64,000 nt of DNA from Geodermatophilus amargosae. Its GTDB lineage: Bacteria; Actinomycetota; Actinomycetes; Mycobacteriales; Geodermatophilaceae. Under the pieces are notes generated by a model. The model was not told the DNA's origin, did not search any database, and saw nothing but the letters and a program-made list of their open reading frames with translations. The stretch is taken from positions 248,001 to 312,000 of the forward strand of contig NZ_FPBA01000001.1 of NCBI RefSeq assembly GCF_900116515.1. Direction: 5' to 3'. Numbering within the stretch: the stretch's first letter is position 1; the number at the start of each line of letters is the position of its first letter. The position numbers and the translations under genes were made by a program. Positions 25,870 through 34,527 of this stretch are shown one piece after another.

Positions 25870-27110
25870 GGACGCACCGGGGCACCGGCGCACCGCTGCG
25901 CATCGACCTGGTCAGCGAGCACGCCTCGCCGCTGGCCGCGATCGGCGGTGTCGACGCCGGCGGCCAGAACGTGCACGTCGCCGCGCTGGCCGCGGGCCTG
26001 GCCGCGCGCGGCCACGAGGTCACGGTGCACACCCGCCGCGACGACCCCGACCTGCCCGACGAGGTCCCCACCGCCGACGGCTACGTCGTCAGCCACCTCA
26101 CCGCGGGCCCGGCGCGGGCGCTGCCCAAGGACGACCTGCTGGCGCACGTGCCGGCGCTGGCCGCCGCGCTGCGCGCCCGCTGGGGCGTCACCCCGCCCGA
26201 CGTCGTCCACGCGCACTTCTGGATGAGCGGCCTGGCCGCCGTCGAGGCCGCCGGCAGCCTGCTCACCCCGGTCCCGGTGCTGCAGACCTTCCACGCGCTC
26301 GGCTCGGTCAAGCGCCGCCACCAGGGCGACGCCGACACCTCGCCGGCGCAGCGGGTCGAGCTGGAGCGGGGCCTGTGCCGGGCGGTCGGCCACGTGGTGG
26401 CCACCTGCAGCGACGAGGTCTTCGAGCTGCGCCGGCTGGGGCTGTCCCGCGACCGCGTCTCGATCGTCCCGTGCGGCGTGGACACCACGGTGTTCACCCC
26501 GCGGGGCCCGGTGGCGCCGCGCTCGGACCGGCCCCGCCTGCTGGTGCTCGGCCGGCTGGTGGAGCGCAAGGGCCAGGAGGACGCCGTCCGCGCGCTGGCC
26601 GCCGTCCCGGACGCGGAGCTGGTCGTCGTCGGCGGCCCTCCGGCCGGCACCCTCGACGCCGACACCGAGGTGCGCCGGCTGCGCGCCGTCGCCGCCTCGC
26701 TGGGCGTGGCCGACCGGCTGGTGTTCACCGGCTCGGTGGGCCGGGCCGACGTCCCGGCCTGGATCCGCTCGGCCGACGTCGTCCTCGCCGTCCCCTGGTA
26801 CGAGCCGTTCGGCATCACCCCGCTGGAGGCCATGGCCTGCGGCCGCCCGGTGGTGGCGACGGCCGTCGGCGGGCTGCAGGACTCCGTCGCCGACGGCGTC
26901 ACCGGCGACCTCGTGCCGCCCCGCGACCCGGCCCGGCTCGGCGAGGTGCTCGCCGCGCTGCTGGCCGACGACGCCCGGCGCGCCGCCTACGGCGCGGCCG
27001 GCGTGCGGCGGGCCCGCGCCCGCTACCGGTGGGCCCGCGTGGCCGCCGACACCGAGGCCGTCTACCGCCAGGTCCTGTCCACCCGGCGTCCCGTCGAGGC
27101 CGTCCGATGA
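25866..27110 (+). CDS. Glycosyltransferase family 4
   Basis: 414 residues from ATG 25866, overlapping the preceding stop. Motifs in order: GGVDAGGQNVHVAALAAGLAARGHEVTVHTRR (nucleotide-sugar loop as in MshA and sucrose-phosphate synthase), VVHAHFWMSGLAA, FHALGSVKRRHQG, IVPCGVDTTVFTP, LVLGRLVERKGQEDAVRAL and WYEPFGITPLEAMACGRPVVATAVGG with the E-x7-E acid pair. A retaining transferase of the MshA/SPS branch, using a UDP- or GDP-sugar. In this operon it likely adds a hexose or similar sugar to the same surface glycan as its neighbours. It is not called mshA because the context is glycan synthesis. Confidence 0.87.
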   Translation: MRTHRGTGAPLRIDLVSEHASPLAAIGGVDAGGQNVHVAALAAGLAARGHEVTVHTRRDDPDLPDEVPTADGYVVSHLTAGPARALPKDDLLAHVPALAAALRARWGVTPPDVVHAHFWMSGLAAVEAAGSLLTPVPVLQTFHALGSVKRRHQGDADTSPAQRVELERGLCRAVGHVVATCSDEVFELRRLGLSRDRVSIVPCGVDTTVFTPRGPVAPRSDRPRLLVLGRLVERKGQEDAVRALAAVPDAELVVVGGPPAGTLDADTEVRRLRAVAASLGVADRLVFTGSVGRADVPAWIRSADVVLAVPWYEPFGITPLEAMACGRPVVATAVGGLQDSVADGVTGDLVPPRDPARLGEVLAALLADDARRAAYGAAGVRRARARYRWARVAADTEAVYRQVLSTRRPVEAVR

Positions 27111-27130
27111 GCGCCCCTGGAGGCGACCCG

Positions 27131-27796
27131 ATGAGCGCCGCTCCCCACTCCGCAGGCGAGGTCGTCTCGCCCGACGCCTGCACCCACCTCACCGGCCGCG
27201 ACCACGTGGCCTCGCTGACGGCGGCGCTGCGCAGCCTCGACGGGTCGGTCGACACCCTCGACCGCTGGGGCCGGCTGCTGGCCGACGTCCTGTGCGGCGA
27301 GTCCCGCGGGCGCCTGCTGGCCGCGGGGAACGGGGGCAGCGCCGCGCAGGCGCAGCACCTGACCGCCGAGCTGGTGGGCCGCTACCGCGCCGACCGGCCG
27401 CCGTTCTCCGCGATCTGCCTGACCGCCGAGACCTCCTCGCTGACCGCGATCGCCAACGACTACCCGGCCGACGAGCTGTTCGCCCGCCAGGTCGAGGCGC
27501 ACGGCCGCGCCGGCGACGTCCTGGTGCTGCTGTCGACGTCGGGCCGCTCGCCCAACGCCGTCGCGGCGGCCCGCCGGGCCCGCGAGTGCGGCATCACCGT
27601 CCTGTCGATCACCGGCCCGGCACCCAACCCGCTGGCCGCGGCCTCCGACGAGGCGGTCTGCGTCGACTCCCCGTGGACGGCGACCGTGCAGGAGTGCCAC
27701 CTGGTGGCGCTGCACCTGCTGTGCGCGGCCTTCGACGCCGCGGTGCTGGCCGAGCCGGCCGGGGTGCCGCAGACGCGCCTCGGGGTCGCCCGGTGA
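27131..27796 (+). CDS. gmhA: Sedoheptulose-7-phosphate isomerase (GmhA, SIS domain)
   Basis: 221 residues from ATG 27131, preferred over the overlapping ATG at 27107 because GGAGG sits 7 bp before it. SIS-fold isomerase with AAGNGGSAAQAQHLTAELVGRY, LTAETSSLTAIANDY, VLLSTSGRSPNAVAAARRA and QECHLVALHLLC, all hallmark blocks of GmhA. It converts sedoheptulose 7-phosphate to D-glycero-D-manno-heptose 7-phosphate, the first step of the ADP-heptose pathway. The kinase/adenylyltransferase that uses its product begins at the overlapping GTG 27793, and the phosphatase domain is in the first gene of the operon. Confidence 0.93.
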   Translation: MSAAPHSAGEVVSPDACTHLTGRDHVASLTAALRSLDGSVDTLDRWGRLLADVLCGESRGRLLAAGNGGSAAQAQHLTAELVGRYRADRPPFSAICLTAETSSLTAIANDYPADELFARQVEAHGRAGDVLVLLSTSGRSPNAVAAARRARECGITVLSITGPAPNPLAAASDEAVCVDSPWTATVQECHLVALHLLCAAFDAAVLAEPAGVPQTRLGVAR

Positions 27797-29181
27797 GTGG
27801 GGCGGGCGGGGGAGCCGTCGTCGTCGTCGGTGACGCGCTGCTCGACGTCGACCTGGTCGGCAGCGCCTCGCGGCTGACCCCGGACGCACCGGTGCCGGTG
27901 GTCGAGGACCTGGAGACCCGCGAGCGCCCCGGCGGTGCCGCGCTGGCCGCCGTCGTCGCGGCGCAGGCCACCGGCCGCGAGGTCGTGCTCGTCGCCCCGC
28001 TCGCCGACGACGAGGGCGCCACGCGGCTGCGGGCGCTGCTGGCCGGACGGGTGCGGCTGGTCGCCGTCCCGGCCACCGGCGGGACCGCGGTCAAGCAGCG
28101 GGTGCGCGTGGGCGACCACTCGGTGGTGCGCCTCGACAGCGGCTCGGCCACCGTCACCCTCGGCGAGCTCCCGGCCGGGGCGACCGCCGCCATCCGCGAC
28201 GCCGCGGCCGTGCTCGTCGCCGACTACGGGCGCGGCACGACGTCCGACCCCGCCGTCCGTGCCGCGCTGGCCGGGGCGCGCGGGCCGGTGGTCTGGGACC
28301 CGCACCCGCGCGGCGCCGACCCGGTGCCCTCGGTGCGACTGGTCACCCCCAACGCGTCCGAGGCCGCCCGCGTGGCCGCCGCCGGGGGCGTGCCGGCCGA
28401 GGGCGACGGCCTGGCCGCCGTCGGCGCGCGGGCGGAGGCGCTGATCCGGCACTGGGGCGTGGGCGCGGTCGCGGTCACCCTGGGCGCCCGCGGCGCGCTG
28501 CTGTCCTACGGCGAGGGCGCGCCGATGGTCGTGCCCGCCGTCCCGGTCACCGGTGGCGACCCGTGCGGCGCCGGTGACTCCTTCGCCGCCGCGGCCGCCC
28601 TCGCGCTGGCCGACGGCGCGGTGACCGGCGAGGCGGTGGCCGCCGCTGTCGCCTTCGCCGGGCGGTTCGTGGCCGCGGGAGGCGCCTCGGCGTGGGACGC
28701 CTCGACCGTGCGCGAGCCGGACGTGGCCGCCGAGGACGGCGTCTCCTCCCTGCTGGCGCGGGTGCGCGCCTCCGGCGGGACCGTGGTGGCCACCGGCGGC
28801 TGCTTCGACCTGCTGCACGCCGGCCACGTGGCCACGCTGCGCGCCGCCCGCGGGCTCGGCGACTGCCTGGTGGTGTGCATCAACTCCGACGACTCGGTGC
28901 GCCGGCTCAAGGGCCCCTCCCGGCCGCTGGTGACCGCCGCCGACCGGGCGCGGGTGCTCGAGGCGTTGGAGTTCGTCGACGCCGTCGTGGTGTTCGGCGA
29001 GGACACCCCCGCCGAGGTGCTCGACCGGCTGCGGCCCGACGTCTGGGCCAAGGGCGGCGACTACGCCGGCGCCGATCTGCCCGAGGCCGCGGTGCTGCGC
29101 CAGTGGGGCGGCCAGGCCGTCGTCCTGCCCTACCTCGACGGCCACTCGACCACCGCCCTGGTCGAGCGCTCACGGGTCTAG
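27793..29181 (+). CDS. hldE: Bifunctional heptose-7-phosphate kinase/heptose-1-phosphate adenylyltransferase
   Basis: 462 residues from GTG 27793 (GTGA overlap with gmhA). Residues ~1-315: PfkB-type sugar kinase with GDALLDVDLVG, ERPGGAALAAVVAAQATG, TPNASEAARV and GGDPCGAGDSF holding the catalytic Asp ~262. Residues ~330-462: nucleotidyltransferase with GCFDLLHAGH (HxGH, ~336-345) and SDDSVRRLKGPSRPL. The order and length match RfaE/HldE of Gram-negative bacteria. The kinase makes heptose 1,7-bisphosphate, GmhB trims it, and the C-terminal domain forms ADP-heptose. All three activities are encoded within this operon. Cytoplasmic. Confidence 0.93.
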   Translation: MSGAGGGAVVVVGDALLDVDLVGSASRLTPDAPVPVVEDLETRERPGGAALAAVVAAQATGREVVLVAPLADDEGATRLRALLAGRVRLVAVPATGGTAVKQRVRVGDHSVVRLDSGSATVTLGELPAGATAAIRDAAAVLVADYGRGTTSDPAVRAALAGARGPVVWDPHPRGADPVPSVRLVTPNASEAARVAAAGGVPAEGDGLAAVGARAEALIRHWGVGAVAVTLGARGALLSYGEGAPMVVPAVPVTGGDPCGAGDSFAAAAALALADGAVTGEAVAAAVAFAGRFVAAGGASAWDASTVREPDVAAEDGVSSLLARVRASGGTVVATGGCFDLLHAGHVATLRAARGLGDCLVVCINSDDSVRRLKGPSRPLVTAADRARVLEALEFVDAVVVFGEDTPAEVLDRLRPDVWAKGGDYAGADLPEAAVLRQWGGQAVVLPYLDGHSTTALVERSRV

Positions 29182-29189
29182 CGGCGGAG

Positions 29190-30134
29190 ATGGCCACTCC
29201 TGCAGCGCCGGACGGGCGGCCGGTGGCGGTCGTCCTGCGGCCGCTCGGGCTCGGCGACCTGCTCACCGGCGTCCCGGCGATCCGGGCGGTGCGGGCCGCC
29301 GTGCCGGGCCACCGGCTGGTCCTCGCGACGACGACCGCGCTCGCGCCGCTGGCCGGCCTGGTCGACGCCGTCGACGAGGTGCTGCCCGCCCGCGAGCTCG
29401 CGCCGCTGGACTGGGACGGGCCGCCGCCCGAGCTCGCCGTCGACCTGCACGGCAAGGGGCCGGCCTCGCACGTCGTCGTCGCCGACCTGCACCCGGCGCG
29501 GCTGCTGACCTTCGCCAGCCCCGGCTATCCCGGCCCGACCTGGTACGCCGACGAGCACGAGGTCCGGCGCTGGTGCCGGCTGGTGTCCGAGGGCCTGGGC
29601 GTCGCGGCCGACCCCGACGCCCTCGACCTCGCCGTCCCGGCCGTGTCCCCGCCGGTGACCGGGGCCGTGCTGGTGCACCCCGGTGCGGCCTTTCCCGGTC
29701 GGCGCTGGCCCGCCGAGCGGTTCGCCGCCGTGGCGCGCTCCCTCGCCGACGCCGGGCACGACGTCCGGATCACCGGCGGTCCGGCCGAGCGGGACCTGGC
29801 CTGCGCCGTCGCTCGCGGGGCAGGGCTGGGGGAGGATGCGGTGCTCGCCGGGACGACGTCGACCCTCGAGCTGGCCGCCACGGTGGCCACCGCCCGGGTC
29901 GTCGTCAGCGGCGACACCGGCGTGGCGCACCTGGCCACCGCCTACCGCCGTCCCTCCGTGGTGCTCTTCGGCCCGGTGTCCCCGGCGCTGTGGGGCCCGC
30001 CGCCGCGGCCGCAACACCTCGTCCTGTGGCACGGGGACGGCGCCGGCGACCCGTGGGGCACCGAGCTGGACCCGGCCCTGGCGCGGATCACCGTCGACGA
30101 GGTGACCGCCGCGCTGGACCGGCTCCTCGCCTAA
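29190..30134 (+). CDS. GT9 glycosyltransferase (heptosyltransferase-like), second copy
   Basis: 314 residues from ATG 29190, 8 bp after the hldE stop. Opens with VVLRPLGLGDLLTGVPAIRAVRAAVP, the classic GT9 start, then ELAVDLHGKGPASH, VLVHPGAAFPGRRWPAERFAAVA and VVSGDTGVAHLATAYRRPSVVLFGPVSPALWGPP, the ADP-heptose binding region. It is clearly diverged from the other GT9 at 23846, so the two probably make different linkages. It is the last gene of the operon; its end overlaps the end of the convergent VWA gene by 4 bp, leaving no room for an intergenic terminator. Confidence 0.88.
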   Translation: MATPAAPDGRPVAVVLRPLGLGDLLTGVPAIRAVRAAVPGHRLVLATTTALAPLAGLVDAVDEVLPARELAPLDWDGPPPELAVDLHGKGPASHVVVADLHPARLLTFASPGYPGPTWYADEHEVRRWCRLVSEGLGVAADPDALDLAVPAVSPPVTGAVLVHPGAAFPGRRWPAERFAAVARSLADAGHDVRITGGPAERDLACAVARGAGLGEDAVLAGTTSTLELAATVATARVVVSGDTGVAHLATAYRRPSVVLFGPVSPALWGPPPRPQHLVLWHGDGAGDPWGTELDPALARITVDEVTAALDRLLA

Positions 30135-31771
30135 CGCTGGCGGAGGGCGTCGAAGAGGACGTCCTGCAGGTCGGTCGGGTCGACGGCGGAGTAGGCGGCC
30201 CCACCGGTGGCCGACGCGATCTGCTCGAGCGCCGCGATGTCGGCGTCCGGGCCGAGCGCGACGCCGATGACCTTCACCGGCCGCTGCGGGTCGGCCTCGT
30301 CCCGCAGCGTCTGCAGCAGCTCGTCCAGCGGGATGCCGCTGGAGTCCTCGTTCGTGCCGTCGGTGATGAGCACGACGCTGCTCACGGCGTCCGGGTCGTA
30401 CTGCTCCCGCGCCGCGCGCACCGCCCCGAGGGCCGTGTCGAACAGGCCCGTGCCGCCGGGGGACAGCCGGTCGGGGAGGGACTCGAACTGCTCGGCCAGG
30501 AACTCGCGCTGCGTGCCGCCGTCGACGTCGGCGTCCATCTCGCGGATGGGGGCGAGCTCGATCCAGTCCTGCTCGCCCTGCAGCTGGTAGGCGAAGGCCC
30601 AGATGCCGCCCGACGCGTTGCCCGGCAGGAGCTCCAGGGCGCTGAGAGCGGCGTCGCGCATCAGGGTGGCGCGCGTGCCGTCCCCGGCGGGGGCCTCCAT
30701 CGACTGCGACACGTCCATGACCGTCAGCAGCCGGGACGGGGCGGCCAGCCGGGCGAGCTCGGCCAGCAGGTCCGTCACCTGCTCGCCGTCGACCGCGAGC
30801 ACCTCGGGCGCCTCCTCCTGCACGCCGGGGCCCGGGTCGGTCGGCGCGGTCCCCTCCGCGTCCCGGAAGCCGGCGTCCAGGACGGCGGTGCGCGCGGCCT
30901 CCGAGGTCAGCCTGCGGACGACGGCGTCCACGGCGGCGCGGTCGTCGTCACCGGGGGAGCCCACCCGCAGCACCGGGTAGTCCAGGGCGGGGGAACCCTC
31001 GGCCGGGTAGACGGCGACCAGCGAGGAGTCCTCGGCGCCGCGGTTGACGCTGATGACCTCCTGCTCGCTCATCGGCAGCAGCGGGGCTGCGGCGTCGCCG
31101 GCCTGGGCCGCGGCGAGCGCCTCGGCGGGGGTGACGGACGGGCCGCGGCGCGCGGCGAGCACGGCCTGCACGACGGCGTTGTCCGCGGCGTCCCCGCCAC
31201 CCAGCGACGAGCGGACGGCGGCCAGCGCGGCGACGCCCTCGGCGCTGGTGGCGAGGTCCGGGACGGCGACCGGGCGCGCACCGGAGAGCGCCTGGCTCCA
31301 CGGCGGCGGCGAGGCGCTCCAGCCCAGCTCGTCGGCGGCCGCGCTGCTCGTGCCCAGGACCACCGGAGAGGTGGCCATGGAGCCCGACGCGTCGAGCGGG
31401 GCGTCGCCGGCGCGGACCGCCCACAGGAAGCTGTCGGGCACCCACACCTGCGGCAGCCCGGACCCCCCGAGGGCGCCGAGGTCGCCGACGGTCTGCAGCG
31501 GCTCCTGAGCGGTGACCTCGGCCGCCGCGCAGGCGCCGCCACCGAGGTCCTGCGGCTCGGCGAGGAGCTCCTGGGCGACGTCGCCGAGCTCGGGGGCGAC
31601 GGTGACCCGGATCGTGCGGGTGGTCTCGCAGCCGTCGCCACTGCCCGAGCCGGCCAGCCACCACACCACGCCGCCGGCCACGAGAGCCACGACGACGAGC
31701 GCGACGATCAGCGCGACGGGTGCAGGTCGCTGTACGCGGCGCGCGGAGGTGGTGTCGGCGTGGCGGCCCAT
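30131..31771 (-). CDS. Membrane-anchored solute-binding-like / von Willebrand factor A protein
   Basis: 546 residues from ATG 31771, with GGAGAG upstream. An N-terminal helix (ALIVALVVVALVAGGVVWWLAG, ~20-42) anchors the protein. Residues ~50-310 resemble a periplasmic solute-binding fold (RIRVTVAPELGDVAQELL-like start, QVWVPDSFLWAVRAG, SPVVLGTS). Residues ~345-546 are a VWA domain: LLTVMDVSQSM (MIDAS DxSxS at ~351-355), GGTGLFDTAL for the Thr ligand and VVLITDGTNED for the Asp ligand. This layout occurs in actinobacterial extracellular proteins of unknown role; the metal site suggests protein-protein or protein-glycan contact. It ends against the glycan operon, and a link to it is inference. 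Confidence 0.82.
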   Translation of the reverse strand: MGRHADTTSARRVQRPAPVALIVALVVVALVAGGVVWWLAGSGSGDGCETTRTIRVTVAPELGDVAQELLAEPQDLGGGACAAAEVTAQEPLQTVGDLGALGGSGLPQVWVPDSFLWAVRAGDAPLDASGSMATSPVVLGTSSAAADELGWSASPPPWSQALSGARPVAVPDLATSAEGVAALAAVRSSLGGGDAADNAVVQAVLAARRGPSVTPAEALAAAQAGDAAAPLLPMSEQEVISVNRGAEDSSLVAVYPAEGSPALDYPVLRVGSPGDDDRAAVDAVVRRLTSEAARTAVLDAGFRDAEGTAPTDPGPGVQEEAPEVLAVDGEQVTDLLAELARLAAPSRLLTVMDVSQSMEAPAGDGTRATLMRDAALSALELLPGNASGGIWAFAYQLQGEQDWIELAPIREMDADVDGGTQREFLAEQFESLPDRLSPGGTGLFDTALGAVRAAREQYDPDAVSSVVLITDGTNEDSSGIPLDELLQTLRDEADPQRPVKVIGVALGPDADIAALEQIASATGGAAYSAVDPTDLQDVLFDALRQR

Positions 31772-31894
31772 CGATCGCTCTCCGTCGGTGTCCGGTTCCT
31801 CGGCGTGCCTCTGGACCGCCGCGCACCAGCGTAGAGGTGAATCGGGACAGGGTGGGGTGGGACCGCACACTCACCGGGTCCGGCCCCCGGAGGG

Positions 31895-32872
31895 TCAGCC
31901 CGCGCGCAGCGCGGCGGTCTCCCGCTGCTCGGCGAACCAGGCCACCGTGCGGCGCAGGCCCTCCTCGGAGGGGACCGTGGGTCGCCAGCCGAGCAGTTCC
32001 TCGGCCCGCCGGGTGTCGGGGCGGCGGACCTTCGGGTCGTCGACGGGCAGGTCGATGTAGGAGATCTCCGACGACGACCCGGTCAGCTCGACGATCCACT
32101 GCGCCAGCCGCAGCATCGACAGCTCGTCGGGGTTGCCGATGTTCACCGGCCCCGGCTGGTCGGACCAGGCCAGGGCGAGGATGCCGCGGACGGTGTCGTC
32201 GACGTAGCAGATCGAGCGGGTCTGCGAGCCGTCGCCGGCGACGGTCAGCGGGCGCCCGGCCAGTGCCTGGCCGACGAACGCGGGGATCGCGCGGCCGTCG
32301 TCGGGGCGCATCCGGGGGCCGTAGGTGTTGAAGATCCGCACGATGCCGGTGTCGGTGCCCTTCGACGTCCGGTAGGCGGTGGTCATCGCCTCGCTGAACC
32401 GCTTGGCCTCGTCGTACACGCCGCGCGGGCCGACCGGGTTGACGTTGCCCCAGTACTCCTCGGGCTGCGGGTGCACCAGCGGGTCGCCGTAGACCTCGGA
32501 GGTCGAGGCCAGCACGTAGCGGGCGCCCTTCTCGTGCGCCAGGCCGAGCGTGTGCAACGTGCCGAGGCTGCCGACCTTGAGCGTCTCGATCGGCATCTTC
32601 AGGTAGTCCAGCGGGCTGGCCGGCGAGGCGAAGTGCAGCACGAGGTCCACCGGGCCGGGCACGTGCACGAAGTCGGTGACGTCGCAGCGCACCAGGCGGA
32701 AGCCGGGGTGCTCCATCAGGTGGACGACGTTCTCGGGCGTGCCGGTCAAGAAGTTGTCGAGGCACACCACCTCGACGCCGCGCTCGAGCAGGTGCTCGCA
32801 CAGGTGGGACCCGAGGAAGCCGGCCCCGCCGGTCACCACCGCCCGCCGGATCGTCCGTGCCGCACGCACCAT
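31895..32872 (-). CDS. UDP-glucuronate decarboxylase (UDP-xylose synthase)-like epimerase
   Basis: 325 residues from ATG 32872 (GGGAGCAGGC upstream); an ATG at 32923 would add 17 residues. Extended [16 protein letters not shown] site, [51 protein letters not shown] and catalytic YDEAK, then [18 protein letters not shown] and [14 protein letters not shown]. The PIETLKVG and VNPVGPRG blocks are typical of UDP-xylose synthases and separate it from heptose epimerase HldD. It forms UDP-xylose from UDP-glucuronate and so may supply a pentose for the glycan made by the neighbouring operon. A small hairpin at 32942-32959 precedes the gene. Confidence 0.87.
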   Translation of the reverse strand: MVRAARTIRRAVVTGGAGFLGSHLCEHLLERGVEVVCLDNFLTGTPENVVHLMEHPGFRLVRCDVTDFVHVPGPVDLVLHFASPASPLDYLKMPIETLKVGSLGTLHTLGLAHEKGARYVLASTSEVYGDPLVHPQPEEYWGNVNPVGPRGVYDEAKRFSEAMTTAYRTSKGTDTGIVRIFNTYGPRMRPDDGRAIPAFVGQALAGRPLTVAGDGSQTRSICYVDDTVRGILALAWSDQPGPVNIGNPDELSMLRLAQWIVELTGSSSEISYIDLPVDDPKVRRPDTRRAEELLGWRPTVPSEEGLRRTVAWFAEQRETAALRAG

Positions 32873-32989
32873 GCCTGCTCCCGTCGTCTCGCCGTCCCGC
32901 ACCGTGCGCAGGACCTGCAGCATCCCCTACCCGGAGATCAACTCCCGACACTTCGGGAGCTGAGTGTCCCCTCCCCCACCCGGAACGGC

Positions 32990-33031
32990 GAACGGGCCGC
33001 CGGTCCCCGGGAGGGGACCGACGGCCCGTTC
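32990..33031 (-). terminator. Terminator of the branched-chain amino-acid ABC operon
   Basis: Arms 32990-33008 and 33013-33031 pair over 19 bp with a single mismatch (AACGGGCCG-CGGTCCCC on one side) and a 4-nt loop. It lies 38 bp past the stop of the binding-protein gene in its direction of transcription. Confidence 0.8.
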
Positions 33032-33068
33032 GTCGGTCAGAGCGACCCCGAGAAAACGGGGTCCTCGC

Positions 33069-34412
33069 TCAGTTGATCGGCTCCTCGTCCGGGATGCCGC
33101 TCTCCGGCGGGCTGGCCGGCTCGTTCTCGGCCTCGGTGATCTCGGCGTCGCCGTTGTCGGTGACGAGCACCGGCGTCAGCTCCTCCGAGCCCTCACCCAG
33201 CAGCCGGCTGACGAGCATGCCGCTGTAGCCGGCGTGCTTGTCCTCCGAGTAGCGGAAGGGCGCGAAGCCCGGGCCCTGCCACTCGGACCCGGCCTGCTCG
33301 ACGGCGGCGACCAGGTCGTCACGCGTCGGGTTCTGACCGGCGGACTGCAGCGCCTGCACCATCGTGTAGGCCTGCGACATGCCGTAGGCGCGGTAGTTGC
33401 TGAGCTCGCCCTCCTGGCCGGACTCCTCCCAGACCCGCTGCCACAGCTGGGTCCACTCGTTGTCCGGGTTGTCCACGCCGGGGATGTACTCGGTGGTCAG
33501 CACGCCGTCGAGCAGGCTGGCGTCACTGATCGCGCCCTCGGAGAAGCGGGCCAGCAGCGAGCCGACCAGCACCGGGTCCGAGCCGACGTTCGAGTAGAAC
33601 CACTGCGGGTCGTAGCCGAGCTGGAGCGCGGTCAGCTGCGACAGCGCCGTGTAGCTGGGCACGTTGAAGCCGAGGATGAAGTCCGCCCCGGCGGCCTGCA
33701 GGGCGGAGATCTGCGGACGGACGTCGGTGTTGCCCGGGACGTAGGTCTCCTCCGCGACGATCTGGTCCTCGAGGAACTGACGGGCGCCGGCCGAGCCGTC
33801 CTCGCCGAAGTCGTCGCCCTGGAGGAACAGGCCGACCTTGGCGTCGGGGAAGTTCTCGGCCACGTACTGACCGATGATCTTGCCCTCGATCTCGTAGTCG
33901 GGCTGCCAGCCGAAGGTGTAGGGCTTCTCCTCCGGGTCGTCCCACAGGCGCGAGCCCGACGACACGAACAGGTCGGGCACGCCCTCGCTGTTGAGGAAGT
34001 CGGTGACCGCGTTGTGGGTCGGCGTGCCGAGGCCCGACATGATGGCGAACACCTCGTCCTCGAGGACGAGCTGGTTGACGACCTGGCTGGTGTTGGTCGG
34101 GTTGTAGGCGTCGTCGCGGTAGACGAACTCGATCTGCCGGCCGTTGACCCCGCCGTTGGCGTTGACGAAGTCGAAGTACGCCTGGACACCGGTCGGGATC
34201 TCGCTGTAGCCGGGCGCCGCGACGCCGGTCAGCGGGTAGTGCGCGCCGAGCTTGATGCTGTCCTCGGTGATGCCGATGTCGGAGGCCTCGTTCTCCGCGC
34301 TGTCGCCGCCCCCGCCACCCCCACCGGAGTCGCCGCCGCCACAGGCGGCCAGGGTGGTGGCGACGGTCGCCGCGGCCACGAAGCTGACGAGGCGTCGTGA
34401 GGATCTTGTCAA
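33069..34412 (-). CDS. Branched-chain amino-acid-type ABC transporter substrate-binding lipoprotein
   Basis: 447 residues from TTG 34412, supported by AGAGGAG 6 bp upstream. Lipoprotein signal with LAAC (Cys ~24), then a Gly-rich linker. The mature part is a Leu/Ile/Val-binding type I fold: IKLGAHYPLTGVAA, VNGRQIEFVYRDDAYNPTNT, VFAIMSGLGTPTHNAV, FGWQPDYEIEGKIIGQYV and GFNVPSYTALSQL. An acidic tail ends the protein. It is the last gene of the liv-type operon, 115 bp after the livM-like gene; the gap contains a short hairpin (34433-34452) that may adjust its level. Ligands of this family include branched amino acids, amides and aromatic compounds. Confidence 0.92.
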   Translation of the reverse strand: MTRSSRRLVSFVAAATVATTLAACGGGDSGGGGGGGDSAENEASDIGITEDSIKLGAHYPLTGVAAPGYSEIPTGVQAYFDFVNANGGVNGRQIEFVYRDDAYNPTNTSQVVNQLVLEDEVFAIMSGLGTPTHNAVTDFLNSEGVPDLFVSSGSRLWDDPEEKPYTFGWQPDYEIEGKIIGQYVAENFPDAKVGLFLQGDDFGEDGSAGARQFLEDQIVAEETYVPGNTDVRPQISALQAAGADFILGFNVPSYTALSQLTALQLGYDPQWFYSNVGSDPVLVGSLLARFSEGAISDASLLDGVLTTEYIPGVDNPDNEWTQLWQRVWEESGQEGELSNYRAYGMSQAYTMVQALQSAGQNPTRDDLVAAVEQAGSEWQGPGFAPFRYSEDKHAGYSGMLVSRLLGEGSEELTPVLVTDNGDAEITEAENEPASPPESGIPDEEPIN

Positions 34413-34527
34413 CGGTTCTCCTCTGGAGCGAACCCGGGCGCCTGTGCCCGGGGGGTCTGGATGGGGTCAGTGGAGCTGAGCCGGCCGCTGGGCCGGATCG
34501 GGGGACAGCCGACGGGGTCCCGGCTGC

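Noticed and set aside
25866..27110. mshA (mycothiol glycosyltransferase)
   Set aside because: The motif set overlaps, but the position inside a glycan operon argues for another acceptor.
31895..32872. HldD (ADP-heptose 6-epimerase) to complete the heptose pathway
   Set aside because: The motifs are those of UDP-glucuronate decarboxylase, not HldD.
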